This document shows positions 34,270 to 44,945 of a stretch of 64,000 nucleotides of DNA, in pieces. The notes beneath the pieces are model-generated. The model was not told where the DNA came from. It worked only from the letters and a program-made list of their open reading frames with translations, and did no database searches. The translations under genes were made by a program, and so were the position numbers. Where the stretch lies: contig NZ_JAKCWP010000002.1 of assembly GCF_028767125.1 (NCBI RefSeq), positions 186,001-250,000 of the forward strand, in the 5' to 3' direction. This DNA is from Chelativorans sp. YIM 93263. GTDB lineage: Bacteria; Pseudomonadota; Alphaproteobacteria; Rhizobiales; Rhizobiaceae. Position 1 is the stretch's first letter. Every line of letters starts with the position of its first letter.

Positions 34270-36555
34270 GTGAAAAATAAGGACAAGGAATCCGAGCTTG
34301 ACGAAGCTGCCCTTTTTTTCCACCGTTACCCCATTCCGGGGAAATTAGGCATCCACTCAAGCAAACCTCTTGGTAACCAGCGCGACCTGGCACTTGCCTA
34401 TTCGCCCGGCGTGGCCGCACCGTGCCTCGAAATCCGCGACGACCCGAAAGCGGCTGCGCTTTACACGACTCGCGCCAACCTTATTGGTGTCGTGTCGAAT
34501 GGCTCCGCTGTGCTGGGGCTCGGGAACATCGGCCCGCTGGCATCAAAGCCGGTGATGGAAGGCAAGGCCGTCCTCTTCAAGAAATTCTCCGATATCAATG
34601 TCTTCGATGTCGAGATCAACGCGCCCGGTATCGATGAGATGGTGGAAACGGTTGCAGCGCTGGAGCCTACCTTCGGCGGCATCAACCTCGAGGATATCAA
34701 GGCGCCGGAATGCTTCGAGGTGGAAGAGCGGCTGAAGGAGCGGATGTCCATTCCGGTCTTTCACGACGATCAGCACGGCACCGCGATCATCGTCGCGGCC
34801 GCTGTTCTCAACGGGCTGGAGCTTGCTGGAAAAGATATTGCCACGGCCAAGATCGTCACTTCCGGCGCGGGTGCCGCCGCCCTCGCGTGCCTCAACCTGC
34901 TGGTCCAGCTCGGCGCACAGATCGAAAATATCTGGATTACCGATCGCTACGGCGTCGCCTATCGTGGCCGTGTCGAGGAGATGGATCGCTGGAAAGAGCC
35001 TTACCTCAAGGACACGGACGCGCGCACGCTAGATGAAGTTATAGGCGATGCCGATGTGTTTCTCGGGCTTTCCGCGGCCGGCGTGCTCAAGCCCGAAATG
35101 TTGTCGAAGATGGGGGACAAGCCGCTGGTCCTGGCGCTCGCGAATCCAATACCGGAGATCATGCCGGAGGTCGCGCGCGAAGCCCGCCCGGATGCCATGA
35201 TCTGCACTGGCCGCTCCGATTATCCAAACCAGGTCAATAACGTCCTCTGCTTCCCCTACATCTTCCGTGGTGCGCTCGACGTGGGTGCCACCGCAATCAA
35301 CGAAGAGATGAAGCTGGCGGCCGTACGGGCCATCGCTGCACTCGCGCGCGAAGAGCCTTCCGATGTCGCCGCCCGCGCCTACTCCTCCGAAACGCCGATA
35401 TTCGGGCCCGACTTCCTCATTCCCTCTGCATTCGATCCACGACTCATCCTGCGGATCGCGCCGGCCGTCGCCGAGGCTGCCATTAAATCGGGTGCGGCAA
35501 CCCGGCCGATCGAAGACATGGATGCCTATCTCGACCGGCTGAACCGTTTCGTCTTCCGCTCCGGCCTGGTGATGAAACCTGTCTTTTCTGCCGCCAAGCA
35601 GGCGGGTAGGAAACGCGTTATCTATGCTGACGGCGAGGACGAGCGCGTGTTGCGCGCGGCTCAGGTCGTGCTCGAAGAAGGACTCGCGGAGCCGATTATT
35701 ATCGGTCGCCCACAGGTCGTTGAAACGCGACTTGAACGTTACGGGCTAAAGATCCGGCCGGGCAAGGATTTCGAGATCATCAACCCGGAAGACGATCCGC
35801 GCTATCGCGCTTATGTCGACCTACTCATCCGCATTGCCGGCCGGCGTGGTGTTACCACCGAGGTAGCACGCACGTTGGTGCGGACGAACACTACGGTCAT
35901 CGCCGCCCTGGCCATGATGCGCGACGAGGCGGATGCGATGATCTGCGGTCTGGAAGGTCGTTTTGAGCGGCATCTGCGCTATGTCGAAACGATCATCGGT
36001 CGGCGCGAGGATGTACGTGACCTTTCTGCCTTGTCTCTGTTGATCACCCAGCAGAACGTCATGTTCTTCACCGATACCTATGTCACCCTCGACCCGACAG
36101 CAGCCGAGATCGCCAAGATGACGGTGCTCGCGGCAGAGGAAATCCGCCGCTTCGGTATAGACCCCAAGGCGGCACTGCTCTCGCACTCGGATTTCGGGTC
36201 CCGCGATTCACATAGCGCCCTTAAGATGCGCGAGGCTTTGAGCATCCTGCACAGCGAACATCCAGAGATATCGGTCGATGGTGAAATGCATGGCGATTCC
36301 GCCCTGTCCGAGACCCTGAGGCAACGCGTCTTTCCCCATTCCGCGTTGAGCGGTGAGGCAAATCTTCTCGTCTTTCCCAACCTTGACGCAGCCAACATCA
36401 CCCTGACGACAGTCAAGGCGATGACGGACGCACTCCACGTCGGTCCGATCCTCCTCGGTGCGGCGCGCCCGGCTCACATCCTTACCCCATCCGTTACCTC
36501 GCGCGGAGTGGTGAATATGACGGCTCTTGCCGCTGTCGAAGTCCTGCAAAGCTAG
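34270..36555 (+). CDS. maeB: malic enzyme with C-terminal phosphotransacetylase-like domain
   Basis: 761 residues from a GTG at 34270. It converts malate to pyruvate and CO2 with NAD(P). Malic N-terminal domain (about 18-155: [72 protein letters not shown]), NAD(P)-binding domain (about 160-400: [36 protein letters not shown]) and a phosphotransacetylase-like domain (about 430-755: [36 protein letters not shown]). The long fused form is the one found in rhizobia (Dme/Tme); which cofactor this copy prefers cannot be told. It stands alone, 45 bases after the FAH gene. Confidence 0.93.
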   Translation: MKNKDKESELDEAALFFHRYPIPGKLGIHSSKPLGNQRDLALAYSPGVAAPCLEIRDDPKAAALYTTRANLIGVVSNGSAVLGLGNIGPLASKPVMEGKAVLFKKFSDINVFDVEINAPGIDEMVETVAALEPTFGGINLEDIKAPECFEVEERLKERMSIPVFHDDQHGTAIIVAAAVLNGLELAGKDIATAKIVTSGAGAAALACLNLLVQLGAQIENIWITDRYGVAYRGRVEEMDRWKEPYLKDTDARTLDEVIGDADVFLGLSAAGVLKPEMLSKMGDKPLVLALANPIPEIMPEVAREARPDAMICTGRSDYPNQVNNVLCFPYIFRGALDVGATAINEEMKLAAVRAIAALAREEPSDVAARAYSSETPIFGPDFLIPSAFDPRLILRIAPAVAEAAIKSGAATRPIEDMDAYLDRLNRFVFRSGLVMKPVFSAAKQAGRKRVIYADGEDERVLRAAQVVLEEGLAEPIIIGRPQVVETRLERYGLKIRPGKDFEIINPEDDPRYRAYVDLLIRIAGRRGVTTEVARTLVRTNTTVIAALAMMRDEADAMICGLEGRFERHLRYVETIIGRREDVRDLSALSLLITQQNVMFFTDTYVTLDPTAAEIAKMTVLAAEEIRRFGIDPKAALLSHSDFGSRDSHSALKMREALSILHSEHPEISVDGEMHGDSALSETLRQRVFPHSALSGEANLLVFPNLDAANITLTTVKAMTDALHVGPILLGAARPAHILTPSVTSRGVVNMTALAAVEVLQS

Positions 36556-36711
36556 CTAATCAAAATCGATCCGCATCAAGCTCACCGGCGCTGCTATAAC
36601 TTGTCGTTAATGTTTCTACCACAGGATGCATATGCCGTTGATGAAACGAAAAGTTGCACCGGCGAATGGGAGGGGTGAGAAGAATGGCTTTAGCTCATTC
36701 TGGGGGTGCGG

Positions 36712-37779
36712 ATGGGCCTTTCAAAAGCGACTCCTGTTTCTGCAGCCGCTTTGGCTCTGTCCACGATAATTTTCTTATCGCTGACCGCCGATACGTCTGC
36801 TCAATCGCGTGTGTGCCGCAACCTGCAAGCGCAGCTGTCTGCGGTGTCGAGCGGCGGTGGTCGATCGGGTGCAGCGATCGCCAGCTTGAAACGTAAGCTC
36901 GATCAGGCTCGCAGTACTGCCCACCAGAAGCGATGCGGCGCTCTTTTTGGCAAGCGCAGCCAAGAGTGTTCCGCCCTCAACGCATCGATCCAGCGCATGT
37001 CTGGTGAACTTGCCTCACTGCAAAGCGGTCAGTCCACAGGTGGCAGCGCCGAGCAACAACGTCAGCAAATTCGCGCAAAAATGCGGGCGAATGGATGCGG
37101 TCAGCGTACCACGAAGAAGCAGGCCCCGGCGCAACAGAAAGCAGCAAAGCCGAAACGGGCACCGGCGCAACAGCAAGCCGCAAAACCGAAGCAGACACAA
37201 CCCCAAGCGCCCGCAAGACGGGGTAAGACGTACCGCACAATGTGCGTGCGTTTATGCGACGGCTATTATTTCCCGATTTCCTTCTCCGTGCCGAGAGAGC
37301 ACTTCGAACGCGACGAGGAGACATGCCACAAGCGCTGCCCGGGCACGGACGTGGCCCTTTATGTTCACCGTCCGGGCGAGGAAAGCGACCAGATGATCTC
37401 CTATCGCAATGATGAACGTTATCAGAAACTCAGCACCGCTTTCTCTTACCGTCAAAGCGGCTTCCGGCCGAGCTGTGGCTGTTCACCGGCCACCTCGGAC
37501 CTTTCCGTTGCCATGGATGACAAAGAAGACAGACCCGGCCTGAGCATGGAAACAACCGCAGCCCTCCGGCCTTCATCTGATGAGGACGGACAAATATTGG
37601 ATGTACCCATACCTCAGCCAGCGCCTCGCCGGCCGAGCGAGCCGCAAAAAGTCTCCGCCGAACCACGGCAGCTGCCTCCGCCGGAGGAGCGGCAAGTTAG
37701 GCTTGTCGGGCCAAAATTCCTTCCCGATCCATCAGAGGTAATAGATCTGCGAGATCCGGACCGGCTTCCCGTCCAGTGA
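36712..37779 (+). CDS. DUF2865 secreted protein
   Basis: 355 residues from the ATG at 36712; a GTG two codons earlier is possible. A signal peptide covers about residues 1-30 ([20 protein letters not shown]). Then come a helical region with paired cysteines, a tandem low-complexity repeat ([12 protein letters not shown] followed by [12 protein letters not shown], about 138-165), and the conserved core [20 protein letters not shown] of DUF2865 (about 178-290) with ETCHKRCPG and [10 protein letters not shown]. The tail is proline-rich. Function is unknown; the family is typical of rhizobia and exported. Its last 83 bases overlap the convergent gltX gene. Confidence 0.85.
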   Translation: MGLSKATPVSAAALALSTIIFLSLTADTSAQSRVCRNLQAQLSAVSSGGGRSGAAIASLKRKLDQARSTAHQKRCGALFGKRSQECSALNASIQRMSGELASLQSGQSTGGSAEQQRQQIRAKMRANGCGQRTTKKQAPAQQKAAKPKRAPAQQQAAKPKQTQPQAPARRGKTYRTMCVRLCDGYYFPISFSVPREHFERDEETCHKRCPGTDVALYVHRPGEESDQMISYRNDERYQKLSTAFSYRQSGFRPSCGCSPATSDLSVAMDDKEDRPGLSMETTAALRPSSDEDGQILDVPIPQPAPRRPSEPQKVSAEPRQLPPPEERQVRLVGPKFLPDPSEVIDLRDPDRLPVQ

Positions 37780-39067
37780 GCGCGATACGCAACGGCTTGA
37801 ACAATGCCTTGCCCTTGCGCCCCGTGTCGGCCTTCACTTGGCTTGTCCAGTTGCGCCAGGTATCGCGATCCCACGGTTCCGGCGGCAGCAGATTCAACGC
37901 GACTTGAATGAACTGACGGTCTTCCTCCGGAAGGTCGACCTCTCCCGGCCCTTCAGTAACAATGTCCCACCAGAACCGCGCTTCGTACACTGTCTCCAGA
38001 TTCCCGCGAACGGCGTACCAGAACGCCTCGATCTTCGGCCCGGTAATGCCCAGCGCCTCAAGCCGTGGCGCGACCTCCGAAAATGACATCGCGTGAACCA
38101 GGCTGCGGTTCAAGATCCGAAGCTCAGTCGGATCGAACTTGGCAGCCGAGCGGGAACTGGAAACGGGGTCGAAATGCCCTGCGAGCTCCTCCATATCGTG
38201 GCAGGCCGAGACCGCCTCCGAGGTGCCGATTAGGACCGCAAGTGAGGAGACTGCCATCGGCTCGATGCCGTCTTCCCGGAGACCCGCGATCGACAGTGAG
38301 CCCGTACGCTTCGAGAGCCCCTCACCTGTCGTTGTCGTCAGAAGATTGTGGTGGCCGAACTCCGGCGCCTCAGCGCTCAGAGCCTCAAAAAGAGCAATCT
38401 GCGCGCCGGTATTCGTCACGTGGTCATCGCCACGGATCACGTGGGTCACCCCCATCTCGATGTCATCGACCACAGACGGAAGCGTGTAGAGATAGGTCCC
38501 GTCACCACGGATCAGCACCGGATCGGACATCGAGGCGAGGTCGACGCTCTGCGGGCCTCGCACGACATCGTCCCACTGAACCTCGGTGCGGCGCGGCGCC
38601 AGCGGATCGCCATCATGGTTGGGCAGCAGGAAACGCCAGTGCGGCTTTCGTCCCTCAGCCTCGAGTGCAGCCTTTTCCTCTTTCGACTGCTTCAGTGCCT
38701 CGCGGCCATAAACCGGCGGCAAGCGCCGCGACAGCCGAATCCTCCGGCGGCGCTCCAGCTCCTCCGGCGTGTCGTAACAAGGATAGAGCAGCCCCTTCTC
38801 CTTTAACGCATCCACCGCGCGAGCGTAGCGTTCGAACCGCTCGGACTGGTACGCGACCATATCCGGCGCAATGCCCAGCCATTTCAGATCGGATACGATC
38901 TGCTCTGCGAAGGCCTGACGGGACCGCTCGGCGTCGGTGTCATCGAAACGGAGAATGAAACACCCGCCCGCCTTTTTTGCAAAAAGCCAGTTGAACAGCG
39001 CGGTACGCGCATTGCCTATGTGAATCTGCCCCGTCGGTGACGGCGCGAAGCGGACTGTTACACTCAT
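37697..39067 (-). CDS. gltX: glutamyl-tRNA synthetase (GltX2 type)
   Basis: 456 residues from the ATG at 39067. A much longer open frame continues into the upstream transporter gene, but [20 protein letters not shown] is the true family start and the ATG overlaps the transporter stop as ATGA. The enzyme charges tRNA with glutamate. HIGH-type motif HIGN is at residues 16-19 and the KMSKS-type motif [10 protein letters not shown] at about 250; DDTDAERS and [19 protein letters not shown] are also typical. Many alphaproteobacteria have two copies, one of which can serve mainly tRNA-Gln for the transamidation route. The 3' end overlaps the DUF2865 gene by 83 bases on the opposite strand. Confidence 0.92.
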   Translation of the reverse strand: MSVTVRFAPSPTGQIHIGNARTALFNWLFAKKAGGCFILRFDDTDAERSRQAFAEQIVSDLKWLGIAPDMVAYQSERFERYARAVDALKEKGLLYPCYDTPEELERRRRIRLSRRLPPVYGREALKQSKEEKAALEAEGRKPHWRFLLPNHDGDPLAPRRTEVQWDDVVRGPQSVDLASMSDPVLIRGDGTYLYTLPSVVDDIEMGVTHVIRGDDHVTNTGAQIALFEALSAEAPEFGHHNLLTTTTGEGLSKRTGSLSIAGLREDGIEPMAVSSLAVLIGTSEAVSACHDMEELAGHFDPVSSSRSAAKFDPTELRILNRSLVHAMSFSEVAPRLEALGITGPKIEAFWYAVRGNLETVYEARFWWDIVTEGPGEVDLPEEDRQFIQVALNLLPPEPWDRDTWRNWTSQVKADTGRKGKALFKPLRIALTGREAGPDLADLLPLMDREGILARQA

Positions 39068-40308
39068 GGCGTCGAGGTACCGGAGGCTTCGCCCGTTTGC
39101 AAGGCTCGCGCGGCCAGTCGACGCGATACGAATAGCATGAGAACCGCGGCCGCAAGGCAATAGAGCCCCATCATCGCGATCTGCAGCGTATATGAAACAC
39201 CGAGATCGATCAGAAAGCCCGTAAGTCCAGGGCCCATCGCTGTGGCAAAGACCAGAATAGCCACCGTGATCGCACGCACGGCCCCGAGATACCGGGTCCC
39301 GTAAATTTCCGGCCACAGGGCACCGAACAAGGTCTGCGAAAAGCCGTACGAAATGCCGAGCAGAACCATGAACGCAAAACCACTCCACTGCGCTTCAAAA
39401 TAAGCGAGTACGAGACAGGCCAGCCCCAAGGGCACGAGGAACGAGGGCAACAATGCAACGGCCGAAAAGCGGTCAATCAGTTGTCCTGCAATAAGTGAAA
39501 AAATAACCGTCGTCACCGCCAGGAAGGGGAAGAAGGACACGAATACTTCCAGCGACCACCCGCGAATTTCAACGAGGTAGACCTGATGGAAGAAAATGGT
39601 CGTGCTGATGAAGCCCGGGGCCATGACTCCCAGAAGCAGCGGATAAAACAGAGCATCCTTCAGAACCTCACCGCGCGTCCATTCGTGGGCGGCGGTCACG
39701 CGCGGCTCCGGATCACTCGACCGCGGCATCCGTTCCACCGCCATAAGCCAGGTGATGACCGGCAGCGCAAAAATCAACAATGCCGCCGCGCCGATCAACC
39801 ATCCGTTGCGCCAGCCCACCAGAGAGGCCAGCGCCACGAAAGCAATGGGCAACAATGCTTCGCTGGTGTTATGCCCCAGTACCGAGATGGAAACGGCGCG
39901 CCCGCGCTGAGCGGAAAACCACCGCCCCATCGCTGTAAGGGCGTTCTGCGTCATCATTCCCTGCCCGAACAGGCGAAGCAGATAGATAGTAATACAAAGG
40001 ACCGCGATGGAGCTGGACACCGACATGGAAACGCACGCGAGCGCCAGCATGGGCACGATGATAAGCGTCACCTTCCTGGGCGAATACCGGTCCACGATCT
40101 GCCCGAAATACGGCAGTGTCAGCGCACTGGCGAGCGTCGCCACCATGTAGAGAATCCCGAATCCACCGTGAGAAAGCCCATACTCTTCCCTGATATTTCC
40201 GGCGGACAAGGAGATAAAAAAGGTCTGCCCGAATGACGAAAAGAAAGTGAGCAAGAAGCCACCGGCGAGCCAGCGGGCGTTCTCGCGAAGGAAATATATA
40301 AACGCCAT
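39064..40308 (-). CDS. MFS transporter
   Basis: 414 residues with about 12 hydrophobic segments, for example [40 protein letters not shown] and [12 protein letters not shown]. The MFS loop motif is seen as [13 protein letters not shown] between helices 2 and 3. The type resembles monocarboxylate or oxalate/formate-like major facilitators, but no substrate can be assigned. The stop overlaps the gltX start by 4 bases, which joins an uptake or efflux protein and a tRNA synthetase in one translation unit. No terminator was recognised before nadE. Confidence 0.85.
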   Translation of the reverse strand: MAFIYFLRENARWLAGGFLLTFFSSFGQTFFISLSAGNIREEYGLSHGGFGILYMVATLASALTLPYFGQIVDRYSPRKVTLIIVPMLALACVSMSVSSSIAVLCITIYLLRLFGQGMMTQNALTAMGRWFSAQRGRAVSISVLGHNTSEALLPIAFVALASLVGWRNGWLIGAAALLIFALPVITWLMAVERMPRSSDPEPRVTAAHEWTRGEVLKDALFYPLLLGVMAPGFISTTIFFHQVYLVEIRGWSLEVFVSFFPFLAVTTVIFSLIAGQLIDRFSAVALLPSFLVPLGLACLVLAYFEAQWSGFAFMVLLGISYGFSQTLFGALWPEIYGTRYLGAVRAITVAILVFATAMGPGLTGFLIDLGVSYTLQIAMMGLYCLAAAVLMLFVSRRLAARALQTGEASGTSTP

Positions 40309-40526
40309 TGATGATCTCTGTGGGAGGTGCGGTCGGGAGCCGCAACGGATGCCGGAATCGACGCGCCAATATCGTAAACTCTATTCGAAACAATGCAAGG
40401 CGCGCAGCAGTTCCGCGGATTTAACGCGCTTGGCCGCAAGAACGTAGAAGAGACCTGCCGCTGAACATTTGGGTGAGCGACGCTAGAATCTGCCTGCGGC
40501 GTTTATGGTCTTTGCGGGTGACCCCC

Positions 40527-42206
40527 TCAGCTTCGATCCCGGAACTTGTTCGTAATCGGATAGCGCCGGTCGCGCCCAAAATTCTTCCTAGTGATCTTCA
40601 CGCCGGGCGCGGCTTGCCTGCGCTTGTACTCCGCCACATAAAGCAGGTTTTCGACCTTGTGCACCATCTCCCGGTCGTGTCCGCGCGCGACGATGTCGTC
40701 GACAGCCATCTCGTTCTCCACCAAGCATTCAAGAATATCGTCCAGAATGGGATAAGGCGGTAGGCTGTCCTGGTCGGTCTGCCCTTCACGCAGCTCCGCC
40801 GACGGTGCCTTGTCGATGATATTCACCGGGATAGCTTCCCCAGATGGCCCGAGCGCCCCAGGCGGAACGTGGGCGTTCCGCCACCGACAGAGCCCATAGA
40901 CCTGCATCTTGTAGAGATCCTTGATCGGGTTAAAGCCGCCATTCATGTCGCCGTAAAGCGTAGCGTAGCCCACCGACATTTCCGACTTGTTGCCGGTCGT
41001 GACCAGCATCGACCCGAACTTGTTGGAAATCGCCATTAGCAAGGTTCCGCGCGTCCGGCTCTGCAGGTTCTCCTCGGTCACGCCTTCCCGGGTGCCCTCG
41101 AACACCTGGGCGAGCGCATTGGAAAAACCTTCCACCGGCTCGAAGATGGGAACAATGTCATAGCGACAGCCAAGGGCCCGCGCACAGTCTTCAGCATCCT
41201 TCAGGGACTCTTTCGAGGTATAGCGATAGGGCAGCATGATTGCCCGGACGCGCTCCGCGCCCAGCGCGTCAACCGCAAGCGCCGCACAAAGCGCCGAATC
41301 CACGCCTCCGGAGAGCCCGAGAACAACATCCTCGAAGCCGTTCTTGTTCACATAGTCGCGCAGGCCCAGCATGCAGGCGCGATAATCGGCCTCATCCCGG
41401 TCAGGGATGATCGCCATCGGATCCGGCTCGCAGACCCAGCCCTCATCGCGCCTTCGCCAGGTCGTGACCGCGACGGTTTCCTCAAACTGCCCCATCTGAA
41501 AACCGAGCGACTTATCCGACTGAATAGCGAAGGAGGCCCCGTCAAAGATGAGCTCGTCCTGCCCGCCAACCATATTGGCATAGATCAATGGCAGCCCACT
41601 TTCGATCACCTGGACGATGACGATCTGCTGACGCACATCGGTCTTGCCCCGGTAGTACGGTGATCCATTCGGTACCAGCAGGATTTCCGCCCCCGATTCT
41701 GCGAGCGTCTCGCACACGTCGAGTTGTCCCCAGATATCCTCGCAAACGGGGATACCGAGGCGCACGCCACGGAAGTTCACCGGTCCCGGCATGCTTTCGC
41801 CAGCACGGAAAACGCGCTTCTCGTCAAACTCGCCGTAATTGGGAAGATCAACCTTGTATCGCTCAGCAACTATCTCGCCACCGTCAAGAACAGCTACCGC
41901 GTTGTAGACGCCGTTGTCGCTCCCGCGCGGGGTGCCGATGATAACACCCGGTCCGCCGTCCCGCGTTTCAGCGGCAAAAGTCTCAACCGCCCGCTCACAA
42001 GCCGCAACGAAGGCCGGCTTCAGGATCAGGTCTTCCGGCGGATACCCGGCAATGAATAGCTCCGTAAATAGTACGAGATCGGCGCCCTGGCGCGCGGCCT
42101 CCGCGCGCGCGTCGCGCGCCTTTGCCAGGTTGCCTTCGATATCGCCCACCGTTGGATTGAGTTGAGCGACAGCGACGCGAAACGTATCGGAAACAGCATT
42201 GGTCAT
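40527..42206 (-). CDS. nadE: glutamine-dependent NAD+ synthetase
   Basis: 559 residues. The N-terminal nitrilase-type glutaminase domain (about 8-260) has its three catalytic residues in LVLFTELFIAGYPPEDL (Glu), YKVDLPNYGEFDEKR (Lys) and LGIPVCEDIWG (Cys). The C-terminal synthetase domain has the ATP-pyrophosphatase loop VVLGLSGGVDSALCAAL (about 296) and TTGNKSEMSVGYATLYGD. It amidates nicotinic acid adenine dinucleotide to NAD using ammonia taken from glutamine. The ATG at 42206 has AGGA upstream. The 218 bases between its stop and the MFS gene hold nothing that I recognise. Confidence 0.94.
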   Translation of the reverse strand: MTNAVSDTFRVAVAQLNPTVGDIEGNLAKARDARAEAARQGADLVLFTELFIAGYPPEDLILKPAFVAACERAVETFAAETRDGGPGVIIGTPRGSDNGVYNAVAVLDGGEIVAERYKVDLPNYGEFDEKRVFRAGESMPGPVNFRGVRLGIPVCEDIWGQLDVCETLAESGAEILLVPNGSPYYRGKTDVRQQIVIVQVIESGLPLIYANMVGGQDELIFDGASFAIQSDKSLGFQMGQFEETVAVTTWRRRDEGWVCEPDPMAIIPDRDEADYRACMLGLRDYVNKNGFEDVVLGLSGGVDSALCAALAVDALGAERVRAIMLPYRYTSKESLKDAEDCARALGCRYDIVPIFEPVEGFSNALAQVFEGTREGVTEENLQSRTRGTLLMAISNKFGSMLVTTGNKSEMSVGYATLYGDMNGGFNPIKDLYKMQVYGLCRWRNAHVPPGALGPSGEAIPVNIIDKAPSAELREGQTDQDSLPPYPILDDILECLVENEMAVDDIVARGHDREMVHKVENLLYVAEYKRRQAAPGVKITRKNFGRDRRYPITNKFRDRS

Positions 42207-42271
42207 GGCGTTCCTGTAGCTTGCACGGAGGGGGCTTGCAAGGAATGCAACGTTTCGTAACGACTGACGGA

Positions 42272-42871
42272 TCAGCCTCCGGCGAGGCCGAGATTATCCT
42301 CGCCCCGGTCGAGTATGAGAGGGACGATAAGGTCCTCCTCGTCTGCCAAGTGCCGGGTCAACATCTCGATCAGCCCCGCATTTTCATCAGCATAGGCGTC
42401 CGCGGCGAAACGCTGCCTATCCGAATCCTGCTCCTGAAGTGACATCAGGAATGCTCGCGCCTTCTCGCTGTTGCGCTCGAGCGCCTCGTGGATCACGTGG
42501 TGGTCGCTGTCCAGAATATCGAAGCCGCGCTGCAACCGCCGCTCCGCCTTGGCGAAAACCGGAAAGTAGTGCAGATCCTCGATCTGGTGGTGACCATGCA
42601 GTTGCTGCAGGAAAAATCGTAGACGCGGCGCAAACCATTGCGCGAAATCGACAGGCGAGAGCTGTCCTTCGCGGTATTCCCCGACACTGCCTTGAAGCAT
42701 CCCGCTAAGTTCACGGAACATGTCGTGCCTCTGGAGCCAAAAACGCGCCATCTCGCCGAGATTAGCGTGGCCGTCCCATGTCTCGCGCGGGTACTTTTCA
42801 ATGAGAAACAGCAGATCGTCCGGCAATTGCTTCCGGTGCTCAATGCGCAGGTCAGCCGGCAGTTCGGTCAT
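42272..42871 (-). CDS. hemerythrin-like HHE domain protein
   Basis: 199 residues, mostly helical. His and Glu residues fitting a di-iron hemerythrin-type site occur at LHGHHQIEDLHYFPVF (about 91-106), DSDHHVIHEALE (about 121-132) and MLTRHLADEEDLIVPLIL (about 170-187), matching the H-HxxxE-H-HxxxD pattern. Such proteins bind oxygen or NO, or sense iron or redox state. The gene starts two bases after the GFA gene stop, so the two are probably co-transcribed. The specific role is unknown. Confidence 0.85.
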   Translation of the reverse strand: MTELPADLRIEHRKQLPDDLLFLIEKYPRETWDGHANLGEMARFWLQRHDMFRELSGMLQGSVGEYREGQLSPVDFAQWFAPRLRFFLQQLHGHHQIEDLHYFPVFAKAERRLQRGFDILDSDHHVIHEALERNSEKARAFLMSLQEQDSDRQRFAADAYADENAGLIEMLTRHLADEEDLIVPLILDRGEDNLGLAGG

Positions 42872-42873
42872 GT

Positions 42874-43308
42874 CTAAGGCTCATCCGTCCGTTTGCGTGG
42901 GTTGTCCGCGAGCGTACTCAAGCCGCCCGTATGCGGATATTGCGGCAACCCGTCATTGATCTCGTAGTAATCGCCCTTATCGGCAACAAAGATGTGGGCT
43001 TCCGCCTTGAGCGCGGTAGGCTGGTCGAAAGACCCGGCCATGATCGATGTAGTATCGGAGCCGTTGCGTTTCCAGAACAGGATCGAACCGCACACGCTGC
43101 AAAATCCGCGTTTAGCGGCGTCGGAAGCGGCATACCAGGTAAGCTTGTCCGCACCATCGACTTCCAATTCTGCATCCGCTGCATTTGTGGCTGCATAGAT
43201 GTGGCCGGTCTGCTTGCGGCATTGCGAACAATGGCAGAAGACCACGCCGCGCATATCACCGCTCGTGCGAAACCGAACCGCCCCGCAAAGGCATCCGCCC
43301 TCTCTCAT
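42874..43308 (-). CDS. GFA (glutathione-dependent formaldehyde-activating) family protein
   Basis: 144 residues from the ATG at 43308 (GGAG eight bases upstream); another ATG two codons earlier is too close to that site. Zinc-binding cysteines typical of the family occur in GGCLCGAVRF, FCHCSQCRKQTG and GFCSVCGSILFW. The C-terminal region has IMAGSFDQPTALKAEAHIFV. The founding member binds glutathione and formaldehyde, but most members have no proven activity. It lies downstream of a clear terminator belonging to aroG, and precedes the hemerythrin gene. Confidence 0.88.
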   Translation of the reverse strand: MREGGCLCGAVRFRTSGDMRGVVFCHCSQCRKQTGHIYAATNAADAELEVDGADKLTWYAASDAAKRGFCSVCGSILFWKRNGSDTTSIMAGSFDQPTALKAEAHIFVADKGDYYEINDGLPQYPHTGGLSTLADNPRKRTDEP

Positions 43309-43328
43309 CTGCATATCTCCATATCAGC

Positions 43329-43359
43329 AAAAACCCCCGCCATCATGTCATGGCGAGGG
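43329..43359 (-). terminator. Rho-independent terminator of the DAHP synthase gene
   Basis: On the minus strand CCCTCGCCAT and ATGGCGGGGG form a 10-base-pair stem (one G-U pair) around a 6-base loop, followed directly by TTTTT. It lies about 80 bases after the aroG stop and 20 bases before the GFA start, so it separates the two units. Confidence 0.8.
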
Positions 43360-43435
43360 CCTGAGCTGTATCGCAAAGTCTTGAACGAAACGATCAACGC
43401 AGCGACGCCATCAAGGCGCTCAGGAACGCGCCGTT

Positions 43436-44812
43436 TTAGCCGACCGCGGCTTTCCGATCGGAGTGCGCTGCAGCGTCCTTTTTCAAGAGCTCGGCAACCA
43501 AGAAAGCAAGTTCGAGCGCCTGGTCCGCGTTCAGCCGCGGATCGCAATGGGTATGGTAACGGTCGTGCAGATCCTCGGCCGAAATCGCCCACGCGCCACC
43601 CGTGCATTCGGTCACGTTGTTGCCCGTCATCTCGATGTGGATGCCGCCGGGATGCGTGCCTTCGGCGCGATGTACATCGAAGAAGGTCTGCACCTCCTGC
43701 AGAATGCGGTCGAATGGCCGGGTTTTGTATCCGTTGAGCGAAACCGTGTTGCCATGCATAGGATCGCACGACCAGACGACCTTGCGGCCCTCTTTCTCCA
43801 CCGCGCGCACCAGCTTGGGCAGGTGATCGGCCGCTTTCTCCGCGCCGAAGCGCGCGATCAGAGTAAGCCGCCCCGCCTCGTTCTGCGGGTTCAGCGCATC
43901 GATCAGCCGCAGCAGTTCGTCGGCCTCCAGCGACGGGCCGCATTTCAGACCCAACGGGTTTTTCACCCCGCGGCAATACTCCACATGCGCGTGATCCGGC
44001 TGGCGGGTGCGATCGCCGATCCAGATCATGTGACCGGAGGTGGCATACCATTCACCAGAAGTGGAATCGATACGCGTCAACGCCTCTTCATAGCCGAGGA
44101 GCAGTGCCTCGTGGCTGGTGTAGAAATCCGTCTCACGCAGCGAGGGATGATTGTCGGCATTGATCCCGATCGCACGCATGAACTCCATGGACTCGGAAAT
44201 GCGATCGGCCAGCGCCTGATAACGCTCCCCCTGTGGACTGTTGGATATGAAGCCCATGGTCCATTTGTGCACGTTCTCCAGATTGGCGAAACCGCCTTGG
44301 GCGAACGCGCGCAACAGGTTCAGCGTAGCGGCCGACTGGCGATAGGCCATCTCCTGCCGTGCCGGATCGGGTATGCGAGAGGCATCTGTGAAATCGATAC
44401 CGTTGATGATATCGCCGCGATAGGACGGCAGCGAAACGTCGTCGCGCGTCTCCGTATCGGATGAGCGCGGCTTGGCAAACTGGCCGGCGATCCGTCCAAC
44501 CTTTACCACCGGTTGCGACGCCGCAAAAGTCAGCACCACAGCCATCTGCAGAAACACACGGAACAGGTCCCGGATATTGTCGGCGCCGTGCTCGGCAAAA
44601 CTTTCCGCGCAATCTCCGCCCTGGAGCAGAAAAGCCTGCCCCTCGGCCACCGCGGCGAGCTGCTTTTTCAGCTTACGCGCTTCACCGGCAAAGACGAGCG
44701 GCGGATAAGTGGCCATTCGTGCTTCGACATCCGCCAGTGTGGCCTTATCCGGATAATCCGGCACTTGCCGAACTGGCTTGTTCCTCCAGGAGTTTGGCGC
44801 CCATTTAGTCAT
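43436..44812 (-). CDS. aroG: class II 3-deoxy-7-phosphoheptulonate synthase
   Basis: 458 residues from the ATG at 44812 ([20 protein letters not shown] is the usual start); another ATG five codons upstream is possible and no strong ribosome-binding site decides. It condenses phosphoenolpyruvate with erythrose-4-phosphate, the first step to aromatic amino acids. Plant-type class II marks: [47 protein letters not shown]-like [43 protein letters not shown] and [18 protein letters not shown]. It stands alone and ends with a good terminator. Confidence 0.94.
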   Translation of the reverse strand: MTKWAPNSWRNKPVRQVPDYPDKATLADVEARMATYPPLVFAGEARKLKKQLAAVAEGQAFLLQGGDCAESFAEHGADNIRDLFRVFLQMAVVLTFAASQPVVKVGRIAGQFAKPRSSDTETRDDVSLPSYRGDIINGIDFTDASRIPDPARQEMAYRQSAATLNLLRAFAQGGFANLENVHKWTMGFISNSPQGERYQALADRISESMEFMRAIGINADNHPSLRETDFYTSHEALLLGYEEALTRIDSTSGEWYATSGHMIWIGDRTRQPDHAHVEYCRGVKNPLGLKCGPSLEADELLRLIDALNPQNEAGRLTLIARFGAEKAADHLPKLVRAVEKEGRKVVWSCDPMHGNTVSLNGYKTRPFDRILQEVQTFFDVHRAEGTHPGGIHIEMTGNNVTECTGGAWAISAEDLHDRYHTHCDPRLNADQALELAFLVAELLKKDAAAHSDRKAAVG

Positions 44813-44945
44813 TTCATCAATACCCATATATCCATCCCGCCGCCACGTGCCCATGGCATGGCGATACGCTATTTAGCGAAAGCCAGGCGACGATACTACC
44901 CCGCTTTTGCCCGCAAATCGACGGTGATACGCCATGAACGCCGGA

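Noticed and set aside
38065-38958. Arginine- and proline-rich frame of about 300 codons opposite gltX
   Set aside because: Low-complexity composition and no family marks; the gltX product on the other strand is unambiguous.
39068-39388. 107-residue N-terminal extension of gltX
   Set aside because: It lies wholly within the MFS transporter gene in another frame; the conserved synthetase starts at the ATG at 39067. It is not a fusion.
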